Below, piece after piece: positions 1 to 7,093 of a stretch of DNA of 41,289 nucleotides (the stretch's first letter is position 1; each line of letters opens with the position of its first letter). Source of the DNA: an uncultured Eubacteriales bacterium (GTDB lineage: Bacteria > Bacillota > Clostridia > Christensenellales > Aristaeellaceae); contig OMZY01000021.1 of NCBI GenBank assembly GCA_900315675.1, forward strand, positions 1 through 41,289, in the 5' to 3' direction. Both the position numbers and the translations under genes were made by a program. The notes under the pieces were generated by a model that searched no databases, had not been told where the DNA came from, and was given only the letters and a program-made list of their open reading frames with translations.

Positions 1-20
1 TCGCGCAGGGTTTCAGCCAT
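1..20 (-). CDS. probable tape measure protein, first six codons only
   Basis: Only the start is in the window. An ATG at 20 to 18 begins MAETLR and is preceded by GAAGGTG at a normal ribosome-binding distance. In HK97-like phages the gene after the G/GT tail assembly chaperone is the tape measure, so the identity rests on position alone. A plus-strand moron separates it from the chaperone. Confidence 0.4.
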
Positions 21-41
21 GAGATTTCACCTTCTTTTCTA

Positions 42-70
42 TTGTGGCTCAGAAAAAAACGGCATATAAT
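42..70 (+). promoter_or_regulatory. sigma-A-type promoter of the 81-aa moron
   Basis: TTGTGG at 42-47 and a perfect TATAAT at 65-70 are separated by exactly 17 nt. It drives the plus-strand ORF at 126, against the direction of all surrounding phage genes. Confidence 0.75.
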
Positions 71-125
71 GGGTGCACCCGAAAAGACAGTAATTCGGGG
101 ATAAAGTAATGAAGGGGATAATGGA

Positions 126-371
126 ATGAAGATACTTGATGTTTTTTCTTGGCTGCCTGAGAAAGAACTGAGTATAGCACAGATTGAAGCACTAGCTGTT
201 TCCTTGGAAAACGCAGAATCGTATCATGATGGCTATTCTCTCGCAAAAGCTATGCCTGAAAGCGCAAACGAAAACGATATAAACGCCTCCAAAGAGCTTA
301 TTAGTGGAGGACGAAAAGTGTGCTACTTATTACGGGCTAACAAAATTGTTGCAGTTATAGGTTATAAATAA
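126..371 (+). CDS. hypothetical 81-aa protein (prophage moron)
   Basis: No family is recognised. The protein is soluble-looking, with a hydrophobic N-terminus (MKILDVFSWL), a charged helical middle and a basic C-terminus ending in GYK. The start has AAGGGG 9 nt upstream. A consensus promoter precedes it, and a GC-rich hairpin with a T-tract follows at 392-438 inside the end of the oppositely oriented tail chaperone gene. Promoter, single ORF and terminator inserted between tail chaperone and tape measure is the classical moron arrangement, which suggests expression from the lysogen. Possible roles (superinfection exclusion, host fitness) are inference. Its AT-richness contrasts with the flanking tail genes. 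Confidence 0.75.
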   Translation: MKILDVFSWLPEKELSIAQIEALAVSLENAESYHDGYSLAKAMPESANENDINASKELISGGRKVCYLLRANKIVAVIGYK

Positions 372-378
372 AGCTTTT

Positions 379-627
379 TTACGGTTTCACACCCGGCCAG
401 ACTTCATCAATGAAGCGCTGGCGGGGCTTTTTCTTTTCATGTTCCCGCTGGGCGTCCCATGCCCGCAGACGCAGGAAACCCAGCATGTCCATTTCGTCGA
501 TTTCCTTCATGCGCCAGCCGTTTTTCATCAGCTCGTTGTAGGTCGCGTAGACGTATTCCGGCAGCGTCAGGGTTCCGGAGCGATCTCCTTCAGGATCTGA
601 TCTGCTTCCTGCGTCACCGGAATCGTA
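379..627 (-). CDS. tail assembly chaperone, T part reached by -1 frameshift (gpGT)
   Basis: This frame stays open for 82 codons, from the slippery heptamer to a TAA at 381-379, but has no usable start: its first ATG is about 34 codons in and lacks a ribosome binding site. It encodes an acidic-then-basic domain (LPEYVYATYNEL early, EHEKKKPRQRF near the end) typical of the T half of G/T tail chaperones. Expression is expected only as an extension of the 956..567 product by a -1 slip. The domain normally recruits the major tail protein to the tape measure during tail assembly. Confidence 0.7.
   Translation of the reverse strand, partial: YDSGDAGSRSDPEGDRSGTLTLPEYVYATYNELMKNGWRMKEIDEMDMLGFLRLRAWDAQREHEKKKPRQRFIDEVWPGVKP
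392..438 (+). terminator. probable intrinsic terminator of the moron
   Basis: CCCGGCCAG (392-400) pairs with CTGGCGGGG (418-426) with one mismatch. The loop contains TCAT/ATGA, and CTTTTTCTTTTC follows. It lies within the 3' end of the minus-strand tail chaperone reading frame, so coding and terminator functions would overlap. Confidence 0.5.
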
Positions 628-956
628 GGGAAAGTGTCCAATACCTCTGTAGTCTGGGTTTGCACTGCCATCAGGGCCAGCGCAATGTCGTGCATCAGCC
701 GGTCGGCGGGATACTTGTCATAGACTTCATCCGGGGTGAATTGGTTGTTGAACAGGATGCAGAACCATTTCACCATGGTATCCAGAGCGTCCGTCACCGT
801 CATCTGCTCTTCAGCGATGTCTTTGCCCTCTACGGCATCCTGGGACAGACGGACCAGTTTGCCGTAGGTCTTCGCGGCAGGTTCCATTTCCCGCAGTGCC
901 CTGCCGGAAACAAAGTCCATGGTGTATTTCTTTTCACCGAGAGTGCATGTGATCAT
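567..956 (-). CDS. tail assembly chaperone gpG-like protein
   Basis: About 129 aa, starting at MITCTLGEKK; the ATG at 956 has GGAGG 8 nt upstream, so a slightly longer reading from 974 is rejected. Size, a beta-rich N-terminus (LGEKKYTMDF), a helical core and position between the major tail protein and tape measure match gpG chaperones of HK97-like siphophages. Near the C-terminus, in DTFPT, the codons read T TTC CCT, an X XXY YYZ slippery heptamer at 633-627, 58 to 64 nt before the stop. A -1 slip there leads into the long open T frame. G and GT coat the tape measure before tail tube polymerisation. Confidence 0.75.
   Translation of the reverse strand: MITCTLGEKKYTMDFVSGRALREMEPAAKTYGKLVRLSQDAVEGKDIAEEQMTVTDALDTMVKWFCILFNNQFTPDEVYDKYPADRLMHDIALALMAVQTQTTEVLDTFPTIPVTQEADQILKEIAPEP
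627..633 (-). promoter_or_regulatory. programmed -1 frameshift site (T TTC CCT)
   Basis: In the minus-strand message the heptamer TTTCCCT sits in the correct phase for simultaneous slippage. The -1 frame is open from here to 379 with no intervening stop. The shape is canonical for G/GT tail chaperones. No obvious strong downstream pseudoknot was worked out. Confidence 0.6.
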
Positions 957-1029
957 GATCAATTCCTCCATCACAGAATGAAAAGCCGCCGCACAACGTT
1001 ATGGCTATGCGGCGGCAGGGTTATGGGGA

Positions 1030-1638
1030 TCACGGGGTGAAACTGGGCGTGTACACGCTGGAGAGGAAGGTCGCTCCACTCTCAGCGGTGAAGCCGTTCT
1101 CACCCTCGTCAGCAACCGCCTGGTACCGGGCATCGTGGGTACGCTTGATCGCGGTCCACTCCACCTCACCGGTCTGGCGGTTGATGGTCGTTCCTTCCTT
1201 GGTGGCATAGTTCTCAGTGAGGGGTTTCGCCCGCACCTTATACAGCCACACATAGCGGTACTTGCCGTTGGACTTCTCGCTCTTGAAACCAACCGCGAAG
1301 TACGGAGGCTTGTCCGTGGAAGTCCGAATCAAGACGCCATTGTCGTCGATCTCGTTGCCGAAGATCTTTTCCTGAATAGCCAGCGGAATATCCGCCATCC
1401 GGGTGGTAAAGGTCAGTTCAGGATCGGGGTACAGGACATCAAATTCGATGTCATCCGCATACTGGATGTCCGGATCGGCATTGTCCGGGGTGATGGTTGC
1501 CTCAATGGCACCGGCTACCAGCTGCAGATCGCCATAGGTCAGGGTTTCCTCGGTGTCGACCGTCAGAGGGGCGATCACCATGTTCTTCAGGCCGACCGTG
1601 GAAGATACGGTCGGAGAAGCCGCAGGATTGTTAGGCAT
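1030..1638 (-). CDS. major tail protein (phi13-type)
   Basis: 202 aa. The sequence begins MPNNPAASPTVSSTVGLKN and continues as a beta-rich tube protein with the pattern of the phi13/TP901-1-like major tail proteins (KNMVIAPLT early, GKYRYVWLYKVRAKP in the second half). GGAGG precedes the ATG. It lies directly after the gp10-like head-tail joining protein and before the tail chaperone, the standard order. It should polymerise as hexameric rings around the tape measure to form the tail tube. Confidence 0.85.
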   Translation of the reverse strand: MPNNPAASPTVSSTVGLKNMVIAPLTVDTEETLTYGDLQLVAGAIEATITPDNADPDIQYADDIEFDVLYPDPELTFTTRMADIPLAIQEKIFGNEIDDNGVLIRTSTDKPPYFAVGFKSEKSNGKYRYVWLYKVRAKPLTENYATKEGTTINRQTGEVEWTAIKRTHDARYQAVADEGENGFTAESGATFLSSVYTPSFTP

Positions 1639-1656
1639 AAACGTTTACCTCCAATT

Positions 1657-2067
1657 TCATCGGTTTTTGAGCTCATCCCGGAGGACGCGCTTCATTTCTT
1701 CATAGGCCTCATCGGCCCGGGTATCAAAGGCAGGACGGACAAAGGGATGCGCGGGAGCCGGAGCGGGACCGCCGTGGCCGAACTCCACAGGGTTGGCATA
1801 GTAAGCGCCTTTCTCACTGTGGTGCACGCCAATGGTGATCTGCTTTCCGCTGCCGCGCCGTTTCTTCACCGAGCCTGTGTGAATGGAAGAGTGCAGGGCA
1901 TCCGTGATGATCTTCGGGTCTGTGCTGGCGTTATGCAGCATCTGCTGCTCAATAGGGACTGCACCGGCCTTCAGAGCACGGTTCACACCGGGCCCCTGAT
2001 CCAGTGCATAAGCCATGTTCACCAGATCGTCCTTCAGATCATCAAAGCCGCGCAGTTCAATTGCCAT
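1657..2067 (-). CDS. HK97 gp10-like tail completion/neck protein
   Basis: 136 aa from MAIELRGFDD; the ATG at 2067 has GGAGG upstream and the longer reading from 2130 overlaps the previous gene. Features of the HK97-gp10 family are a short N-terminal helix region, a VEFGHGG segment and an HPFVRPAFD C-terminal motif. It acts at the head-tail interface, connecting the closed capsid neck to the tail terminator. Confidence 0.85.
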   Translation of the reverse strand: MAIELRGFDDLKDDLVNMAYALDQGPGVNRALKAGAVPIEQQMLHNASTDPKIITDALHSSIHTGSVKKRRGSGKQITIGVHHSEKGAYYANPVEFGHGGPAPAPAHPFVRPAFDTRADEAYEEMKRVLRDELKNR

Positions 2068-2422
2068 AGTCCACATCCTCCCTCCAGCACCATGTCCACT
2101 GAACCGTGTACTGCCGGGTAGCTGTGTCATACGCAGGCTGGTTATAGCCCTTGTCGGATTCTTCTACCATGAAGAAGCCGTAGGCATACATGGCTGCCCG
2201 GATCGTATCCGCCATGTCGGTCGGATCAATATCACTCCACAGGTTCAGATACACATAGGTTCTGATGGATGAAACATGATCATCCTGATGGGATGCTTCC
2301 GTAGTAGTGGTGGAATAAACGCAGTACTGCACCGGCGGGTTCTGATTCGGGGATGTGGCCCGCCAGACGCCAGCATAAACAGGAATACCGATATCCTTGA
2401 GCGCCTGCTGTACCTGTCTCAT
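2057..2422 (-). CDS. tail terminator / minor tail completion protein
   Basis: 121 aa from MRQVQQALKD. The ATG at 2422 overlaps the stop of the head closure gene, giving translational coupling, and the 3' end overlaps the gp10-like start by 11 nt. The N-terminal helix followed by PVYAGVWRA and a central TYVYLNLWSD strand resembles tail-terminator proteins of the gpU/DUF3168-like fold. Position between head closure and the major tail protein agrees. The family call is by pattern and context. Confidence 0.65.
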   Translation of the reverse strand: MRQVQQALKDIGIPVYAGVWRATSPNQNPPVQYCVYSTTTTEASHQDDHVSSIRTYVYLNLWSDIDPTDMADTIRAAMYAYGFFMVEESDKGYNQPAYDTATRQYTVQWTWCWREDVDYGN

Positions 2423-2778
2423 CCGCTCACCCCCTTGGCAATGGAAGCCTTCAGACCCAGATAGGTGCGTTTGAAGCTGTACTCGCCCAGAGTGGAGATG
2501 TTCCATTTCTCTCCCTGAAAGCGCACCCACATTCCGGGCTTGATGTCTTCCCGGTACCGGATGGTGAAGTTGATGACGGCCTCAGTGTTCATGACGTCGG
2601 CGCTGCGATAGTGCTGGTTTCCTGCATCCGTCACAGCGGCCCAGACCCTGCAGACCACAACATCCGTCGGTTCAGGATAGCCGTTTTCATTGATCTGGTT
2701 CTCGGTGTACCCGATTTCAATCTTGTGTCGGAGATCCCCTGGATGCGGGTCACTTTCGAAGTTCTTATAACCGCGCAA
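2419..2778 (-). CDS. phage head closure protein (SPP1 gp16-like)
   Basis: 119 aa. It has the hallmark HPGDLRHKIEI opening and a GMWVRFQGEKWNI strand near the C-terminus, as in phage head-tail adaptor/head closure proteins. The only in-frame start with a good ribosome binding site (GGAGG, spacing 9) is a TTG at 2778; the nearby ATG is out of frame and closes after six codons. It seals the portal-connector channel after DNA packaging. Confidence 0.85.
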   Translation of the reverse strand: MRGYKNFESDPHPGDLRHKIEIGYTENQINENGYPEPTDVVVCRVWAAVTDAGNQHYRSADVMNTEAVINFTIRYREDIKPGMWVRFQGEKWNISTLGEYSFKRTYLGLKASIAKGVSG

Positions 2779-2793
2779 ACAGCATCACCTCCG

Positions 2794-3102
2794 TCAGAAC
2801 ATTTTCTCAGGATCACGGTACCGGTACAGCAGATTGTCAAACGCCATCCGGGTCGCTTTGTAAGTGGTCATGTCCGGGATGTCCCGGTTTTCATAGTAGA
2901 AGCTGGTCATGAGAATCACAGCCAGCCGTACAGGCTCAGGGGCATCGGGGATGTTGCCTTCCTCATCCTGTTCCTCAAAGGAGACCCGGCAGTAATCCTC
3001 CGCTTCAGCCTGAGCCTGTTTGATCAGACTTTCGATGTAGTCATTCTCTTCATCATGCTCGATTCGCAGATGGGTTTTGACTTCATCAACGGTGACGATC
3101 AT
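2794..3102 (-). CDS. head-tail connector (gp6/gp15-like DNA packaging protein)
   Basis: 102 aa with the opening MIVTVDEVKTHLRIEHDEEN typical of gp6-like head-tail connectors, an all-helical fold that docks under the portal as a 12- or 13-mer ring. The start codon overlaps the preceding stop (TGATG), so it is translationally coupled to the 3422..3102 gene. Order portal, protease, capsid, connector, closure is conserved. Confidence 0.85.
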   Translation of the reverse strand: MIVTVDEVKTHLRIEHDEENDYIESLIKQAQAEAEDYCRVSFEEQDEEGNIPDAPEPVRLAVILMTSFYYENRDIPDMTTYKATRMAFDNLLYRYRDPEKMF

Positions 3103-3422
3103 CAGGTACCACCGCCCTCGGTTCCTTCAGTGGGCGTTTCAGGGTCGGTAGTCTCAGGCTCTGCTGCAGCAGGAGCAGTCGCGGACAACACTCCGGCGGT
3201 ACGCAGCGCAGCCAGCAGGCCGTTGAAGTCAGTCTTCAGGGCTGCTACGGTGGTTGCCTCACTGTCAGCCACATAAGGAGCGGTGCCGGATGCGGCAGTT
3301 CCGCTTGTGTTGCCGGGAAAATTCTCGACTTCCGCACCATCCAGAAAGGTCAGCTTGCCGCCGATCACCAGCTGTTCACCGCCATGGGCAAAGTAGTTTT
3401 TGGTGTTATAGGTGTTCGCCAT
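3102..3422 (-). CDS. putative head fibre/decoration protein, low complexity tail
   Basis: 106 aa, starting after GAGGAGG. The N-terminal half (NTKNYFAHGGEQLVIGGKLT) resembles the base of head fibre proteins found just after capsid genes in Firmicutes phages. The middle has SEATTVAALKTDFNGLLAALRTAGV, a short helical or coiled segment, and the last 25 residues are Ala/Pro/Glu/Thr/Gly-rich and probably disordered. A surface decoration role is inferred from position and composition. Confidence 0.6.
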   Translation of the reverse strand: MANTYNTKNYFAHGGEQLVIGGKLTFLDGAEVENFPGNTSGTAASGTAPYVADSEATTVAALKTDFNGLLAALRTAGVLSATAPAAAEPETTDPETPTEGTEGGGT

Positions 3423-3484
3423 AACTCATTCCTCCTCAGGAAAGGGTGCCGCCCACTCGAACGGCTCCCATGGTCGTTGGATTA

Positions 3485-4678
3485 TCAGGTCTTCACAGCC
3501 AGGCACTTCATGGCCTCGGCCAGCACCAGACGGCCATCCACACGCTGAGTAGCGCGGAAACCGACCTGACCGGTGACGGCGAAGAGCTCATTCAGACGCT
3601 GGAAAGAACGGCCCTGACGGTCGGCAATCCAGTAGGACTTGAAGTCGCCGAACAGGATCACCTTATTCCCGGCGGAGATCTCCGGCATGAAGGGAGAAGT
3701 CACCAGCCGGTAGTTCAGCAGGGTGTCAGGCTGGCCTTCCTTCAGGCCGGGCTGCCACAGGTACTGACCCTGACCGTCCTTCAGCTTCCGGATGGCCTTC
3801 AGGGTGCTGTCGTTCAGCAGGAACACCGCTCTCTTCCGGTAAACACTCTTGATAGAATGCACCAGATCAAAGATCTCATCCGCGACAATGGAGGTTCCAG
3901 CAGTAGTCACGCCGGTGCCCGCGCCGTTGGTGGCGTGAAGCAGGCCGGTGGGCTTACCGGTGCCATTGCCGGTAATGAAGGCTTCCTCTTCGGCAGCGCC
4001 GATCCGGCGGGCGAACTCAGCGGCAATGTAGGACTCGATGTTGAAGACAGAGTCCTGCAGCAGCTCGTCGGACACCTTGATCATGGTGGCCACCTTGTGA
4101 GCGCCGATGGAGATCTGACCGAAGGCGTCATCGCTTTCGGGGATAGTGCCTTCCTCGTCCACCCAGGAGGCGGTACCGTGAGAAGCCACAATCGGGATCT
4201 TCCGGTCGCCGGAGCTGGTCTGGATGACAGTGCACAGGGAACGGAGAACATTCTCCTCCTCAAGGCCCTGCACAAGGGTGCGTTCGTACTCGTCCGGTAC
4301 GAGATAGCCGCCCTCAGAATCGGTACCGACCTGCAGGGCATTCATGACAGCAGGGCTGGCAGAGCGGTTACGGATCATGCCCCAGAAGGCTTTGCCATAC
4401 TCATCGGAGGCGCGGCCCATCTTCTGGTTATCCGCGCCATTGGGACGGGAAACCAGCGGAGCGGCAGTGGGCTGATCCATCTCACGATCGATCGCGGCCT
4501 GACGCTCCAGCCGTTCGATTTCTTTGCCGAGGGCGACCACATCAGCCTCCATCTTTTCGTAGGTCGCATTGTCCTCAGCGGAGACCATGCCATCCTCACC
4601 ACGATGGCTGTCCAGGAAAGCCTTAGTCTCATTCCACAGGTTGGCACGCTTTTCGCGCAGAGCAAGAATCTTGTTCAT
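3485..4678 (-). CDS. major capsid protein (HK97 fold)
   Basis: 397 aa from MNKILALREKRANLW; the ATG at 4678 follows GGAGG by 9 nt, so the extra seven residues from 4699 are not used. The first about 100 residues are charged and helical (delta/scaffold domain), as in HK97-type capsids cleaved by the prohead protease. The body contains hallmark segments such as EGGYLVPDEYE, FARRIGAAEEEAFITGNG and FGDFKSYWIADR. It forms the icosahedral shell. The gene is flanked by the ClpP-type protease and the connectors. Confidence 0.95.
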   Translation of the reverse strand: MNKILALREKRANLWNETKAFLDSHRGEDGMVSAEDNATYEKMEADVVALGKEIERLERQAAIDREMDQPTAAPLVSRPNGADNQKMGRASDEYGKAFWGMIRNRSASPAVMNALQVGTDSEGGYLVPDEYERTLVQGLEEENVLRSLCTVIQTSSGDRKIPIVASHGTASWVDEEGTIPESDDAFGQISIGAHKVATMIKVSDELLQDSVFNIESYIAAEFARRIGAAEEEAFITGNGTGKPTGLLHATNGAGTGVTTAGTSIVADEIFDLVHSIKSVYRKRAVFLLNDSTLKAIRKLKDGQGQYLWQPGLKEGQPDTLLNYRLVTSPFMPEISAGNKVILFGDFKSYWIADRQGRSFQRLNELFAVTGQVGFRATQRVDGRLVLAEAMKCLAVKT

Positions 4679-4695
4679 AGTGATATCCTCCTTCA

Positions 4696-5466
4696 TCATT
4701 TCAAAAGCGACAGCCGCTTTTCCAGGTCTGCCGCTTTCACTCGGTTATCAGGGGTAATGGTTTCGGGTTCCTCAGGGGTGGGTTCCGGATCGGGTGGGTG
4801 CTCTGGCTCCGCCTGCATCACGGGCATCGGCTTTGGTATCGAAGCGATCACCCGGTTCATGAGGCAGGCAGCAGCGGATTTCCGCTCAAAAGAAAAACCC
4901 GCCATATCTTCAGGCAGGTCTTCAGCGCCAGTGTACAGGACTTCATCGCAGAAGCCCATCTCCTTTGCCTTGAGAGCATTCATCCAAGTTTCGCTGTCCA
5001 TGAGATGGGAAATCTTCGCCCGGCTCAGCCCGGTCTTGATCTGGTAAGCATTGATAATGCTTTCCTTTACCTCGTCCAGCAGCTGGATGGCTTTCCGCAT
5101 CTCTTCCGTATCGCCCATGGCCATCGTGAAGGGATTGTGGATCATCATCAAACTGGTAGGACTCATTGTCACCCGGGTTCCGGCCATAGCAATGACGGAA
5201 GCGGCAGAAGCTGCCATACCGTCGATCTGAATGGTGACGTCGCCGGGGTAATCCATGAGCATGGTGTAGATCTGGCTAGCCGCGATGCAGTCGCCGCCGG
5301 GAGAATTCAGATGAATGGTGATAGGGCCATTCCCGGAGAAAAGCTCCTCTTTGAACATGGCAGGGGTGATGTCGTCAGCGAACCAGGATTCTTCTGCGAT
5401 CACACCCTCCAGATACAGGGTACGGGATTCATCCTCGTTGCGTACCCAGTTCCAAAAGTGTCGCAT
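4696..5466 (-). CDS. prohead protease, ClpP/S14-type
   Basis: 256 aa with a Clp-protease fold: LNSPGGD near residues 53-59, nucleophile Ser in the GMAASAAS segment (about 83-90) and catalytic His in MMIHNP. The C-terminal 60 residues are Pro/Glu-rich and probably removed or disordered. The gene starts with AAGGAGG at ideal spacing and ends just before the capsid gene, as is usual for head maturation proteases that cut the capsid delta domain. Confidence 0.9.
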   Translation of the reverse strand: MRHFWNWVRNEDESRTLYLEGVIAEESWFADDITPAMFKEELFSGNGPITIHLNSPGGDCIAASQIYTMLMDYPGDVTIQIDGMAASAASVIAMAGTRVTMSPTSLMMIHNPFTMAMGDTEEMRKAIQLLDEVKESIINAYQIKTGLSRAKISHLMDSETWMNALKAKEMGFCDEVLYTGAEDLPEDMAGFSFERKSAAACLMNRVIASIPKPMPVMQAEPEHPPDPEPTPEEPETITPDNRVKAADLEKRLSLLK

Positions 5467-6728
5467 CAGGGGTACCTCCTTCTTTCAGGATTGGATTGGG
5501 TTTGGGTTGTTGGCTCCGCATCATCCGCTGCCTGCTTCATGGCAGTTGTGATGGGGATCATGTTGCCGTTGACAAGATAGGCGTCGCCGCCTTCTTCCTT
5601 CGGGATCGGGTTCTGGTTCTCCAGCGCACGGATATCGTTGGCGGACATCCAACCGTTCTGCCTCGCAATGGCGTAGCCTTCCATCCGGGACTTGTAGTCG
5701 CCACGCATCAGGCCGTCGATATTGAACTGCACATAAAAGCGCCCCTTCTCCTGATCGGTGAAAAGGGCGCGATTCATGGACTGTTCAATTCTGACGAGCC
5801 AGGGCCGGATGGTATGCACAGCAAAGTCGATAGACTGATGTTCGATATTGGAGAAGGTAGCATGCTCCAAATTGCCCACCAGATGAGGCGGCACTCTGAA
5901 GATCCGGCAAATCTCATCCACCTGAAACTTGCGGGTTTCCAGAAACTGCGCTTCATTATTGGGGATGGCAATCGGCTCAAACTTCATGCCTTCTTCCAGG
6001 ATCGCCACACGGTTGCTGTTGGAGGAACCGCCGTAGGCGCTGTTCCAGCTTTCCCGGAGCGCCTTCGGGTTCTTTACGGTGTTCGGGTGCGTCAGGATGC
6101 CGGAAGGACGTGCGCCGTTGGAGAAAAACTTACTGCCGTATTCTTCGGAGGCAATACCGAGGCCGATGGCGTTTTTCTCCAGTGCGATAGGGCTGTAGCC
6201 CATGACACCGTCGAAGCCTAGGCCGGGGATGTGCAGAACATCATCCGGGGAAAGGATCACCGTTTCACCTGTGCTGGTCATGTAGGTGTAGGTCAGGATG
6301 CCTTTCTTATCCCGGTCAACGGTCATCTTATCCGGCAGTAGCGGATACAGGCCAGTGACCTGATTCCGTCCGGAACGGATGATCTGGCAGTAGCTGTTGC
6401 CCCACAGAAGCAGGTGCGCCAGCATAACTTCCCGTAGCACAAAGGATGTCATTTCGCTGTTTGGCTCATCATGGAGCAATGGGAACAGTGGATGCTCTGT
6501 TGCTTTGCGGTTGCCGTCATCCTTTGCTTCATACACTCCCAGTGGCAGGCTGGCAACTGTTTCCGATATCACCCGGACGCAGGCATAAACCGTGGAAAGC
6601 TGGATAGCTGTGCTGGCATTGACCGGTTTGCCGGAACCGCTGGTGCCAAAGTAGAAGGTTGGGGCAGCGCTAACACTGTCCTGAGGCTTGTCTCGCGCAC
6701 GGAACAGCGCGGTGAATGGATTTTTCAT
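5466..6728 (-). CDS. portal protein (HK97 family)
   Basis: 420 aa from MKNPFTALFRARDK. The AGGAGG of this gene lies within the first codons of the longer reading from 6743, so the start at 6728 is chosen. Conserved portal blocks are VYACVRVISETVASLPLGVY, HLLLWGNSYCQI and IFRVPPHLVG. A dodecameric ring at one capsid vertex, it is the DNA entry channel and the docking site for terminase. Confidence 0.95.
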   Translation of the reverse strand: MKNPFTALFRARDKPQDSVSAAPTFYFGTSGSGKPVNASTAIQLSTVYACVRVISETVASLPLGVYEAKDDGNRKATEHPLFPLLHDEPNSEMTSFVLREVMLAHLLLWGNSYCQIIRSGRNQVTGLYPLLPDKMTVDRDKKGILTYTYMTSTGETVILSPDDVLHIPGLGFDGVMGYSPIALEKNAIGLGIASEEYGSKFFSNGARPSGILTHPNTVKNPKALRESWNSAYGGSSNSNRVAILEEGMKFEPIAIPNNEAQFLETRKFQVDEICRIFRVPPHLVGNLEHATFSNIEHQSIDFAVHTIRPWLVRIEQSMNRALFTDQEKGRFYVQFNIDGLMRGDYKSRMEGYAIARQNGWMSANDIRALENQNPIPKEEGGDAYLVNGNMIPITTAMKQAADDAEPTTQTQSNPERRRYP

Positions 6729-6739
6729 GCTGTACCTCC

Positions 6740-7081
6740 TCATAATCCTGATCCGGTTTTCTTATCATGGCACTCTTTACAGAGGGCTTCCCAGTTCGTC
6801 TGATCCCAGAACAGCCGCTGATCGCCCCGGTGCGGGATAATGTGATCCACCACCGTCGCGGGAGCAATCTTTCCCTCCGCCTGACAAAAGGCACACAGCG
6901 GATGCTGTTTCAGAAAAAGCGCCCGGGCCTTCTGCCATCGGGCATCATATCCCCGAGCCGCAGCGCCGCCACGGAGCCGGTCACCACTCCACTCCATATG
7001 ATCCTGACAAAAAACCTGACCCTGCACAGCGAGTTCCGGACATCCGGGATAACGGCAGGGTCTTCTTGGTTTATAGGGCAT
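6740..7081 (-). CDS. HNH endonuclease
   Basis: 113 aa. Four zinc-binding cysteines lie in CxxC-type pairs (CAFC, CKEC), with the HNH core VDHIIPHRGD and a downstream N/H pair in TNWEALCKECH. HNH proteins beside terminase and portal stimulate cos-site cutting in cos-type phages, so this phage probably packages by cos. The position between large terminase and portal, rather than before the small terminase, is a little unusual. Its 3' end overlaps the portal leader. Confidence 0.9.
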   Translation of the reverse strand: MPYKPRRPCRYPGCPELAVQGQVFCQDHMEWSGDRLRGGAAARGYDARWQKARALFLKQHPLCAFCQAEGKIAPATVVDHIIPHRGDQRLFWDQTNWEALCKECHDKKTGSGL

Positions 7082-7093
7082 TTCTGATTCCTC

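Noticed and set aside
3446-5047. 533-codon plus-strand open frame opposite the capsid gene
   Set aside because: Mirror of the GC-rich coding strand of the capsid and protease genes; Gly/His/Val-rich translation, no ribosome binding site, no family.
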